Shown: positions 1 through 5,492 of the stretch, piece by piece
How the letters are laid out: every line of letters begins with the position of its first letter
How positions within the stretch are numbered: the first letter of the stretch is position 1
Assembly: GCA_021813645.1 (NCBI GenBank)
Contig: JAKAJW010000076.1
Span: 1 to 6,128 of the forward strand
Direction: 5' to 3'
Length of the DNA: 6,128 bases
Source: Pseudomonadota bacterium
GTDB lineage: Bacteria; Pseudomonadota; Alphaproteobacteria; Rhodobacterales; Rhodobacteraceae
Program-made: the position numbers and the translations under genes
The notes under the pieces: model-generated
The model's input: the letters and a program-made list of their open reading frames with translations, nothing else
The model's database searches: none
What the model was told of the DNA's origin: nothing

Positions 1-664
1 GCAACTGTTGCCCCTGCCGCTTCAGCCAGGCCCGCGGCGCCGCATAGCCCGGCATCAGCCGCGCGACCACCGCCCAGAAGGCGGGCGAATGGTTCATCTC
101 GGCCAGATGCGCGACCTCATGCGCGGCCACATAATCCAGCACCTCGGGCGGCGCCATGACCAGCCGCCACGAAAACATCAGCGCCCCGTCGGGCGCGCAG
201 CTTCCCCAGCGTGACCGCGTGTCGCGCAGCGTCAGCCTTGCATAGGGTCGCCCCAGCGCCGCCGCATGGGCATCGCAGGCCGCCGTCAGCCGCGCCCGCG
301 CCAGAACCTTCAGATAGGCCCCTACCCGCGCCGCCACCTGTTCCGGATCGCCCGGCACCTCAAGTGCGCCGTCGACCAGCCGCGGCGCGCGGCCCGCGCC
401 GGGCCGAATCGGCAGGGGCTGCCCCTCCACCGGAACCACGGCACCGAACCCGACCGGCTGCGCCAGCGGCTGTTCCGCCAGCGCCGCGCGGATCCAGGCC
501 TCTTTCTCGCGCGCGAAGGCCATCGCTTCTGCCTCGCGCATCCAGGCCGGCAGCGACAGCGTCACCCGACCGTCAAGCCGCGACACGCGCAGGGAAATCC
601 GCCGCGCCCGCGGGGACCTGCGCAAGGTGATCTGGATTGCCGGAGAGCCGGAGAGAACCGCCAT
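1..664 (-). CDS. M48-like (YgjP/DUF45 family) zinc metallopeptidase, 3' end outside window
   Basis: The minus strand is open from an ATG at 664 to the window edge, giving 221 residues with no stop yet; relatives are usually about 230-240 aa, so only the tail is missing. The zinc-site signature is clear: HEVAH at residues 182-186 (two His ligands and the catalytic Glu), followed by NHSPAFW at 191-197 whose His is the expected third ligand. The family motif RWGSC is at 152-156. There is no signal peptide or membrane segment, so a cytoplasmic enzyme is likely. The family is widespread and annotated as an M48-like or SprT-like metallopeptidase; its cellular substrate is unsettled. An AAGGG stretch lies just upstream of the ATG and supports this start. 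The gene diverges from the TIGR02300 gene across about 130 bases. Confidence 0.93.
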   Translation of the reverse strand, partial: MAVLSGSPAIQITLRRSPRARRISLRVSRLDGRVTLSLPAWMREAEAMAFAREKEAWIRAALAEQPLAQPVGFGAVVPVEGQPLPIRPGAGRAPRLVDGALEVPGDPEQVAARVGAYLKVLARARLTAACDAHAAALGRPYARLTLRDTRSRWGSCAPDGALMFSWRLVMAPPEVLDYVAAHEVAHLAEMNHSPAFWAVVARLMPGYAAPRAWLKRQGQQL

Positions 665-728
665 GACGCCCTTTTGCCGCCCGATGAGCCTGCCCCATCC
701 TAGCGGCGGATTCCGTTCGCCAAAAGGC

Positions 729-758
729 TTTGACAGGGGGCCGCCGTTGTGGCAAAGG
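729..758. promoter_or_regulatory. candidate overlapping divergent promoters on a dyad
   Basis: TTGACA at 730-735 is a consensus -35 box reading right; 17 bases later lies CAAAGG (753-758), a poor -10. On the minus strand TTGCCA (755-750) is a near-consensus -35, followed 17 bases later by CAAAGC (732-727). The two arms TTTGACA (729-735) and TGGCAAA (750-756) form an inverted repeat with 6 of 7 positions paired. The element lies between two divergent genes, 44 bases before the right-hand ATG and 65 before the left-hand one. The -35 match is good and both -10 matches are weak, so this is tentative. Confidence 0.35.
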
Positions 759-798
759 CCCTCAATTCTGGACAGCGCAACATTGCAAGGGAGCTTCC

Positions 799-1125
799 AT
801 GCCGAAACCCGAATGGGGCGTCAAGCGCATTTGCCCGACCACCGGCAAGCGCTTCTATGACCTCAACCGCAGCCCGATCGTCAGCCCCTACACCGGCGAA
901 GTCGTCGACATCGAGACGTCGCGCCGCAAGGTGATGACCGCGATGTCGCGCGCCGTGGCCGAGAAGGAAGACGATCTGCTGGTCGACGACATCGAGGGCG
1001 ATGAAGACCTGATGACCCCGGTCGCCGCCGAGGATGCGGATCTTGACGACGACCTGCTGGAAGACGACGAGGACGATACCGTCTCGCTCGACGACCTCGC
1101 CGACGTGCCCGGCGACGAGGAATGA
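799..1125 (+). CDS. TIGR02300 family protein (FYDLN acid domain)
   Basis: This is a 108-residue protein starting at ATG 799, with GGGAG about five bases upstream as the ribosome site; an upstream in-frame TTG at 730 is rejected because the sequence between is promoter-like. The family hallmark FYDLN is at residues 19-23, inside a conserved N-terminal block (residues 4-35). From about residue 57 to the end roughly half the residues are Asp or Glu, giving a long disordered acidic tail. The function of the family is unknown. In other alphaproteobacteria the N-terminus resembles a zinc ribbon with CPxCG-type knuckles; here only Cys12 remains, and the other cysteine positions read as Thr or Ser (CPTTG, SPYTG). 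A conserved chromosomal gene, followed by a hairpin and tRNA-Ala. Confidence 0.92.
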   Translation: MPKPEWGVKRICPTTGKRFYDLNRSPIVSPYTGEVVDIETSRRKVMTAMSRAVAEKEDDLLVDDIEGDEDLMTPVAAEDADLDDDLLEDDEDDTVSLDDLADVPGDEE

Positions 1126-1134
1126 ACTTCCCCC

Positions 1135-1165
1135 GGCGGGCGCGATTTTTTCGCTTGCGCCCGCC
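1135..1165 (+). terminator. strong GC hairpin after the TIGR02300 gene, possible terminator
   Basis: A perfect 9-bp stem, GGCGGGCGC (1135-1143) with GCGCCCGCC (1157-1165), encloses a 13-base loop. It begins nine bases after the stop codon, as expected for a terminator. The T6 run (1146-1151) lies in the loop rather than after the stem, so it is not a standard intrinsic terminator; it may be an RNA 3'-end stabiliser or a Rho-dependent end. Confidence 0.45.
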
Positions 1166-1183
1166 ACCCGGCTCCCTTAAAGA
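1155..1183 (+). promoter_or_regulatory. possible tRNA-Ala promoter
   Basis: TTGCGC (1155-1160) and TAAAGA (1178-1183) are separated by 17 bases, and the implied start lies about 30 bases before the tRNA. Both boxes are only partial matches. The -35 overlaps the right arm of the preceding hairpin, and a small inverted repeat GGCTC/GAGCC (1170-1174 and 1182-1186) overlaps the -10. Weak but the only candidate in the gap. Confidence 0.25.
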
Positions 1184-1218
1184 GCCCGAGCGCACCCGGA
1201 AGGGAACGCAGACCCGGT

Positions 1219-1294
<76 letters not shown>

Positions 1295-1329
1295 CTCTCT
1301 AAAAACCTCTGAATATCAAGATGTTAGAT

Positions 1330-1366
1330 TGGTCCATTGACCATCACTGACCATGGTCATTGACCA
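1330..1366. repeat. cluster of TGACCA/TGGTC half-sites
   Basis: Five copies of one short word lie in 37 bases: TGGTC (1330-1334), TGACCA (1338-1343), TGACCA (1348-1353), TGGTCA (1354-1359) and TGACCA (1361-1366). The third and fourth form a perfect 12-base palindrome (1348-1359). CATTGACCA is directly repeated at 1335-1343 and 1358-1366, 23 bases apart or about two helical turns. It lies 36 bases after the tRNA and 61 before the first possible start of the glycine-rich protein. It could be an operator array or recombinase arm sites; the sequence does not decide. Confidence 0.6.
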
Positions 1367-1426
1367 ACTTTACGCCCCTGTGAGGCACCCTGAACGGGCG
1401 CGGGTCGGCGGGGGCAGAGTCCATAT

Positions 1427-2269
1427 GTGCCGGGGAAGTCACCTAGCCACACTCATCAATTCGAAGTAGTCAGTCTTGGCGCAGGCAACTTGGACGAGGT
1501 GATGGCTCAGCTTTCTGGAGTCTGGCAAGACCTTCAAGACCCCTCGACTCAATGGGCCATCGGCCTAACCGTCACCGTAGTGTTCAGCCTAGTCGCGGCA
1601 GGGTGGGCCGTATACACGTTCCGCGCCTCTCAAAGAAAGCCACAGTTGCCAGAGGCGACTGGCCGAGGAGGAGACGGGGGCGATGCCTCAGTGGGAGGAA
1701 ATGGCGTTGCACTGGGGGGACGAGGCGGGCGTCCCGGAACGTTGGGAAGCGGAGATGGTGGCAAAGGTGGCGGCGCGCGCGTGGGTGGTGATGGCTTAGC
1801 CATCGGAGGAGATGGAGGCGACGGAGGTTTGCCATGGAGGCCTGCGCTGGGTGCGCCATCACCTTTAGAAAGAACCGGAGGCGCGTTTGGGGTTACTGAG
1901 GGCCTAGTTGACCACTATGGAATTTTCTCGGTCGGTCGTGGAGGCGTCGGAGGCGACTCGGACTGCGAAATTCAGTTCGAAGGGCGCTCCTACAAGCTAG
2001 TCCCACTTCTGCACCTCCTCAGGCTTTGGGCCCCCACGGCAATTGATTCAGCTGATGCTTGCATGCCAAGGTCGCCGCAGGAGTTCTGGGAGAGAGCAAT
2101 GGAATACGCGCCCGTTGCCACCCGCCGCGCGCTTCAGCACGTCCGTTTATGCGAGGAGGAGGTCGCTCGTGCAGGCACGAACCCGCCCGACCCATACGCA
2201 ATTGCTGAAGAACTCAGAGGAGCGCAACATCGCACCGGGCTGCGGGCTGGCTTGACCAAAAAAGACTGA
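1427..2269 (+). CDS. hypothetical membrane-anchored glycine-rich repeat protein
   Basis: I do not recognise a named family. The 280-residue product (GTG start at 1427; ATG 1502, residue 26, is a plausible alternative) has one hydrophobic segment at about residues 43-65 followed by Arg/Lys (RASQRK, 66-71), so an N-terminal membrane anchor is likely. Residues 79-134 are glycine-rich, with a 21-residue motif GGxGGxAxVGGxGxAxGGxGG at 81-101 repeated at 111-131; a shorter GRGGVGGD is at 170-177. The C-terminal part (178-280) is mixed, with a hydrophobic helix at 191-201 and a helical acidic stretch around 218-247. Neither start has a convincing ribosome site. TTA and CTA codons and lower GC set it apart from its neighbours and suggest acquisition. 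Glycine-rich tracts of this style occur in other uncharacterised accessory proteins, so a structural or surface role is a guess only. Confidence 0.7.
   Translation: MPGKSPSHTHQFEVVSLGAGNLDEVMAQLSGVWQDLQDPSTQWAIGLTVTVVFSLVAAGWAVYTFRASQRKPQLPEATGRGGDGGDASVGGNGVALGGRGGRPGTLGSGDGGKGGGARVGGDGLAIGGDGGDGGLPWRPALGAPSPLERTGGAFGVTEGLVDHYGIFSVGRGGVGGDSDCEIQFEGRSYKLVPLLHLLRLWAPTAIDSADACMPRSPQEFWERAMEYAPVATRRALQHVRLCEEEVARAGTNPPDPYAIAEELRGAQHRTGLRAGLTKKD
1667..1819 (+). repeat. glycine-rich coding repeat, two 63-base units on a 90-base period
   Basis: Unit one is 1667-1729 (residues 81-101) and unit two 1757-1819 (residues 111-131), exactly 30 codons apart. Fourteen of the 21 positions are Gly, Ala or Val in the same place. 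The DNA copies differ at many silent positions, so the repeat is old or selected at protein level. The coding strand is very G-rich. Confidence 0.75.
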
Positions 2270-2310
2270 TACACCCCAATGCATTCACGCTCTTGATTGC
2301 ATCTAGCCCC

Positions 2311-2535
2311 TCACGCCACCGCTTCCAGCCGTTCAAGCACCCGCTTCACCTGTGAAGCCTGCCACTTTCCGCCCCGTGCGGTGGCCACACCGGCCCGGTT
2401 AAGCGCCCCGGCAATCTCCCGCAGGGCCTTCTTCCGCTGTCCGGCGCGCGCGCGCGCGTCGCGGACGTGACCGCGGTCATCGCGAAGCTGCGTGCACGCG
2501 TGACAGAGTCCGAGGCGACTTTTCGTCGGAATGCG
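2311..2535 (-). pseudogene. C-terminal remnant of a serine recombinase (resolvase/invertase-like)
   Basis: Reading left from a TAA at 2538-2536, the frame is open for 74 residues to a TGA at 2313-2311. The last 38 residues have the pattern LREIAGALNRAGV, TARGGKW, SQVKRVLERL, which matches the helix-turn-helix end common in alphaproteobacterial recombinase family proteins (LREIA..LN..G..TARGG.W....V..VL.R). The catalytic N-terminal domain with its serine is absent and no start codon with a ribosome site is seen, so this is a decayed fragment. The first 30 or so residues (nearest 2535) look unlike the family and may be unrelated sequence joined to it. It supports a mobile origin for the block on its left. 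The family call rests on recalled motif patterns. Confidence 0.55.
2444..2458. repeat. alternating GC dinucleotide tract
   Basis: A 15-base uninterrupted alternation of G and C lies inside the recombinase fragment, where it encodes alternating Ala and Arg. Such tracts are prone to slippage and can adopt Z-form DNA. Confidence 0.85.
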
Positions 2536-2625
2536 TTAGCTTTCCGGCCGACAGTAGTGCCGCCCGCCCCCCAGGACCCGCCCGGCCGGAACCGAAGGGG
2601 AAGGCCGGCCCGGGAAAGCGCCGCC

Positions 2626-2630
2626 AGGAG
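2626..2630 (+). promoter_or_regulatory. ribosome binding site of the APH-like/P-loop fusion gene
   Basis: AGGAG lies seven bases before ATG 2638. It decides this start over the longer in-frame opening that begins at 2467, whose extra 57 codons lie antisense to the recombinase fragment and have no homology I recognise. Confidence 0.8.
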
Positions 2631-2637
2631 ACACCGC

Positions 2638-4152
2638 ATGGACCAATCGGAGATCATCGACTTCCTCACCTCGCCGGCGGCCGCCGGTCGGGGTGAAGTG
2701 GAGGTGATCGGCACGCATTGCGCTCTGGTGTTCCTCTCCGGCGATGTCGCGCTCAAGCTCAAGCGCGCGGTGCGCTACGACTACCTCGACCAAAGCACCC
2801 CCGAATTGCGGCATGCCCTGTTGCAGCGCGAACTGGCACTGAACGCCCCGGTGGCGCCCGAGATCTACCGCGATGTGCTGCCGGTCACGCTGGGGCCGGG
2901 GGGGCTCGCGCTCGGCGGCGACGGCGCGCCGGTCGACTGGGTGCTGCGGATGTGGCGGTTTCCCGCCGGCAATCAACTCGACGCGGTGGCGGCGCGGGGC
3001 GAATTTTCGGACCGTCTCGCCACCGAAACCGGCCGGGTGATCGCCGCCTATCACGCAGCGGCGCCGGTGATCCGGCGGCCGGGCGCGGCGCCGATCGACG
3101 AGATTCTCAGCGAGCTCGGCCGGGTCTTCGCCGAATTCCCGGCAGCCATGCGCGCCCATGGCATCGGGGAATGGCGGGAGGCGGCGCACCGGACACTCGA
3201 CCGTCAGCGCCCCCTGCTCGACGCCCGCGGCCTCGGCGGCGACGTGCGGCGCGGCCACGGCGACCTGCATCTGCGCAACATCGTGCTGCTCGATGGCCGC
3301 CCGGTGCCGTTCGATGCGCTGGAATTCTCGGAGGAGCTCGGCACCTGCGACGTGCTCTACGACACCGCCTTCCTCATCATGGACCTTGGCCAACGCGGGC
3401 TCTGGCGACCGGCCTGCCGAGTGCTGGACGCCTGGCTGCGCGAGGCGCGCGGCGGCCAGGACGCCGGCGTCGCGGCGCTGCCGCTGTTCCTGTCGGTGCG
3501 GGCGGCGATCCGGGCGATGGTGCTGTTGCAGACCGACGCGGCGCAGGGCCGGCCAGAGGCGTCAAGCGCCGAAATCGCGGCTCATATGGCGCTGGCCCGT
3601 GCCGCGCTCGCCCCGCCGCCGGCACGGCTGATCGCGATCGGCGGCTATTCGGGCACCGGCAAGAGCCTGCTTGCCGCGGCGCTGGCCCCGGAACTCGGGG
3701 CGCTGCCGGGGGCGGTGTGGCTGGCCAGCGATCAAGAGCGGAAAGTGGGGCTGCCGACGACGGAGCGGCTGCCCGCAGAGCAATATTCGCCCCAGCACCG
3801 GCAAGCGGTCTATCGCCGACTGTTCGACCGTGCGACCGCCCTGCTGCAGGCCGGTCAGTCGGTCATTCTGGACGCGACCTTCCTCGACGATGGGCTTCGG
3901 GGCGAGGCGGAGGCTCTGGCCCGGTCTGGCGCATGCGCCTTCAGTGGCCTCTGGCTCGAAGCCCCGCCGGCAGTGCTGCTTGCCCGCGTGGTCGGCCGGG
4001 TCCCGGGCGCTTCGGACGCCGATGTCTCCGTGCTGCAGCGCCAACTCGCGACCGCGGTGGACCCGCGCGGCTGGCAGCGGCTCGATGCCGCAGGCCCGCC
4101 GGAGCAGACCCTCGCCCAGGCTCGGCAGAGGCTCGCGGTTGCGCCGCGCTAG
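2638..4152 (+). CDS. bifunctional APH-like kinase / P-loop ATP-binding protein
   Basis: The 504-residue protein joins two nucleotide-binding domains, the full size for this family (annotated as bifunctional aminoglycoside phosphotransferase/ATP-binding protein, COG2187 plus COG0645). Domain 1, about residues 1-325, has an APH/protein-kinase-like fold: a lysine-bearing block ALKLKRAVRYDYLD (38-51), the catalytic loop HGDLHLRN (207-214, Asp209 and Asn214) and the metal-site segment FDALEF (225-230). Domain 2, about 330-504, is a P-loop kinase: Walker A GYSGTGKS (336-343), a SDQERK segment (364-369), and SVILDATF (408-415) as a Walker-B-like strand. It has no signal or membrane segment. The substrate is unknown; the name does not imply antibiotic resistance. 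The M. tuberculosis relative Rv2004c belongs to the DosR hypoxia regulon (recalled). It converges on a paralogue of its own first domain. Confidence 0.92.
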   Translation: MDQSEIIDFLTSPAAAGRGEVEVIGTHCALVFLSGDVALKLKRAVRYDYLDQSTPELRHALLQRELALNAPVAPEIYRDVLPVTLGPGGLALGGDGAPVDWVLRMWRFPAGNQLDAVAARGEFSDRLATETGRVIAAYHAAAPVIRRPGAAPIDEILSELGRVFAEFPAAMRAHGIGEWREAAHRTLDRQRPLLDARGLGGDVRRGHGDLHLRNIVLLDGRPVPFDALEFSEELGTCDVLYDTAFLIMDLGQRGLWRPACRVLDAWLREARGGQDAGVAALPLFLSVRAAIRAMVLLQTDAAQGRPEASSAEIAAHMALARAALAPPPARLIAIGGYSGTGKSLLAAALAPELGALPGAVWLASDQERKVGLPTTERLPAEQYSPQHRQAVYRRLFDRATALLQAGQSVILDATFLDDGLRGEAEALARSGACAFSGLWLEAPPAVLLARVVGRVPGASDADVSVLQRQLATAVDPRGWQRLDAAGPPEQTLAQARQRLAVAPR

Positions 4153-4175
4153 GGCCGGAGCCAGCCGCGCGGCCC
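4152..4175. terminator. possible bidirectional hairpin between convergent genes
   Basis: GGGCCG (4152-4157) and CGGCCC (4170-4175) form a perfect 6-bp stem with a 12-base loop, starting at the last base of the left gene's stop codon and ending just before the right gene's stop. No T run follows on either strand. A role as shared transcription end is suggested by position only. Confidence 0.35.
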
Positions 4176-4178
4176 CGC

Positions 4179-5186
4179 TCACCGCAGTCCGGCGACCAGC
4201 CGGCGGGCCTCGGCGAGATATTGTTCCGCTCGGACCGGCCAGTGTTCCGGCCGCCGCGGCACGGGATCGGCCAGATGCGCAATGCAGAGCCGGGCCCGCG
4301 TCAGGCAACGGAAGAGACAGAAGGTCGCGGCAAGATCATCGGCAAGCGGCGGCAGGCCCGCCTGAGCCAGACGCCGGATCAGCGCCGGGCCGATCTCCGG
4401 CGCGCCGGCAAGCCGGCACTCCAGGTCGAAGTATCCAAGCTCATCGCCGAGATCGACCACGCGCATCTCGAGCGCGAATTCGACGCGATCGAAGACGATG
4501 GGCGGATCGATCAGGCAGACATGCTCGGGCCGCAGGTCGCCATGGCCCTCGATCACGAGGCCCGCCGCCTCGCGTTCGGCGATGGCGGCAGCGGCCCGCT
4601 CGACCGCCGCGAGCCCGGCATCGGCCAACTGCTCGAGGTCGGGCGATGCGAGATGGCTGCGAAGCGCCATGAGGCCGTCCCGGTTCGCGGCGCTTTCCCG
4701 GCGCAGATGCGAAAGATAGAGTCCCTTGCGCGGCGGCGCGGCCTGGCGCGCGCGGTAGAAATCGGCAAGCAGCCGGGCAAGCCCATCGAGATCGGCGTCG
4801 CGCGGCCGCTCGCCGCGGGCAAGGATGGCATCGAGCATCCGCTCCGCCGGAAGCCGGCGCATCACCACGATCCAATCCAAGAGTCGACCGCTGCCGCCGA
4901 GCTTCATCTCGCCCGCCGCGCCCCCGGTCAACGGAAGCAGGCCGAGATAGACGGCCTCGCCGGCCAATTCGCGGTTCAGCCGAAGCTCTTCACGGCAGAC
5001 GTGCTCGCGGGCAGCGATGCTGCGGTGGTCAAGATAGCTCAGGCGAACCGGCCGCTTGATCTTATAGGCGCGATCGGCGGCCAGGAAGACATGCGCCGAG
5101 TGGGTTTCCACCTCGAAATCGGGCTGCAGCCGCGCGCGCAGGAAGGCCAACCGCGCGTCGAAATCGGCATCTGCCCCGCGGTTCAT
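4179..5186 (-). CDS. stand-alone APH-like phosphotransferase family protein (COG2187 type)
   Basis: From ATG 5186 the product is 335 residues; a GTG at 5225 would add 13 residues, but it has a weak ribosome site, whereas GAGG lies 11 bases before the ATG. It parallels the first domain of the neighbouring fusion: HVFLAADRAYKIKRPVRLSY (32-51) followed by LD, catalytic loop GHGDLRPEHV (214-223) and FDRVEF (232-237). It lacks any P-loop, so it is a kinase-like domain alone. The residue that is Asn in HGDLHLRN of the neighbour is His here (HGDLRPEH), removing the usual second metal ligand; I believe this LRPEH form recurs in the family, so it is probably a subfamily trait and not damage. No membrane segment. 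The substrate is unknown. The gene converges with the fusion gene and diverges from the PRPP synthetase gene. Confidence 0.88.
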   Translation of the reverse strand: MNRGADADFDARLAFLRARLQPDFEVETHSAHVFLAADRAYKIKRPVRLSYLDHRSIAAREHVCREELRLNRELAGEAVYLGLLPLTGGAAGEMKLGGSGRLLDWIVVMRRLPAERMLDAILARGERPRDADLDGLARLLADFYRARQAAPPRKGLYLSHLRRESAANRDGLMALRSHLASPDLEQLADAGLAAVERAAAAIAEREAAGLVIEGHGDLRPEHVCLIDPPIVFDRVEFALEMRVVDLGDELGYFDLECRLAGAPEIGPALIRRLAQAGLPPLADDLAATFCLFRCLTRARLCIAHLADPVPRRPEHWPVRAEQYLAEARRLVAGLR

Positions 5187-5492
5187 GGCGGGACCGGCCT
5201 CGGGGGTGGACGGATCTGCGTTCACATTGCGAACCCACGCGGGCCGGCCATCTGACGTCCCACGGCCCGCGCGGCTCCGCGCATCGTCGCGCCCAAAGCC
5301 CTGCGTCCTGCGCCGGCCTTCGGATCGCGATCATTGGCGTCGGGGCGTGTCGCGCGCATGTCCCGTCCTTTCCGCGCCTGAGTTGAAACGGCCGCTGCCG
5401 GTCGCTGTGTCGCCGGAGAGTGCCGCAGCCAGACCGTTGCGACATTGACTTCGATCATTGCGGCGGCGTTCCGGCTGCCGGACTCTTGGCCC
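5187..5492. other. intergenic region between divergent kinase and PRPP synthetase genes
   Basis: About 306 bases with no gene I can support; short openings on both strands here are compositional. It holds a 10-base palindrome GATCGCGATC (5323-5332), a direct repeat CGATCATTG (5328-5336 and 5452-5460) and the FNR-like site listed separately. I found no sigma-70 promoter with both boxes convincing and no terminator. A longer start for the minus-strand gene (GTG 5225) would take its right-most... left-most 39 bases. Confidence 0.6.
5445..5458 (+). promoter_or_regulatory. candidate FNR/FixK-type site upstream of PRPP synthetase gene
   Basis: TTGAC TTCG ATCAT matches the FNR/FixK consensus TTGAT-N4-ATCAA at 8 of 10 positions, with the core TTGA and TCA halves correctly spaced. 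Its centre is 5451.5. A class II activator site sits at -41.5, which would put transcription start at 5493, the A of the ATG, and thus a leaderless mRNA; this agrees with the absence of a ribosome site there. One imperfect site in a GC-rich genome can arise by chance. Confidence 0.35.

Larger units (their letters stand above)
1295..2535. mobile_element. putative small genomic island or remnant next to tRNA-Ala
   Basis: The block between the tRNA 3' end and about 2535 differs from both sides. It is visibly less GC-rich, its main ORF uses Leu codons TTA and CTA at seven or more positions (for example residues 47, 55, 124, 147, 160, 191, 241), it encodes an orphan membrane protein, and it ends with a recombinase-like fragment. 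I could not find a duplicated tRNA 3' end or other flanking direct repeat, so the limits are approximate. From memory, in many Rhodobacterales aroA follows TIGR02300 and tRNA-Ala; it is absent here, which is consistent with an insertion or rearrangement. Confidence 0.4.

Noticed and set aside
211..703. Plus-strand openings across the metallopeptidase gene
   Set aside because: They are Pro/Arg/Ala-rich shadows of a minus-strand gene with an intact zinc-binding motif.
2278..2303. Short inverted repeat ATGCA/TGCAT after the glycine-rich gene, considered as a terminator
   Set aside because: Only five pairs with a long loop and no T run; not strong enough to call.
1295..2540. Second copy of the tRNA 3' end as an attachment site
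   Set aside because: I compared the 3' end of the tRNA (TTCGATTCCCCCTGGCTCC) with the sequence to its right and saw no copy; any attR would lie outside the window.
2467..2637. A 57-codon N-terminal extension of the fusion protein
   Set aside because: It lies antisense to the recombinase fragment, has no motif, and AGGAG at 2626-2630 clearly sets ATG 2638.
2536..3393. A 285-codon minus-strand frame opposite the fusion gene
   Set aside because: It is antisense to strong motif-bearing coding sequence and has no recognisable domain or ribosome site.
2638..4152. Aminoglycoside resistance gene
   Set aside because: The family name reflects fold similarity only; domain layout matches the COG2187/COG0645 fusion, not a known resistance enzyme.
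2718..5255. An 845-codon open frame on the plus strand crossing both kinase genes
   Set aside because: It overlaps the fusion gene in another frame and runs antisense to the stand-alone kinase. Its first half is Arg/Ala/Gly/Pro-rich without motifs; long stop-free frames are expected at this GC content.
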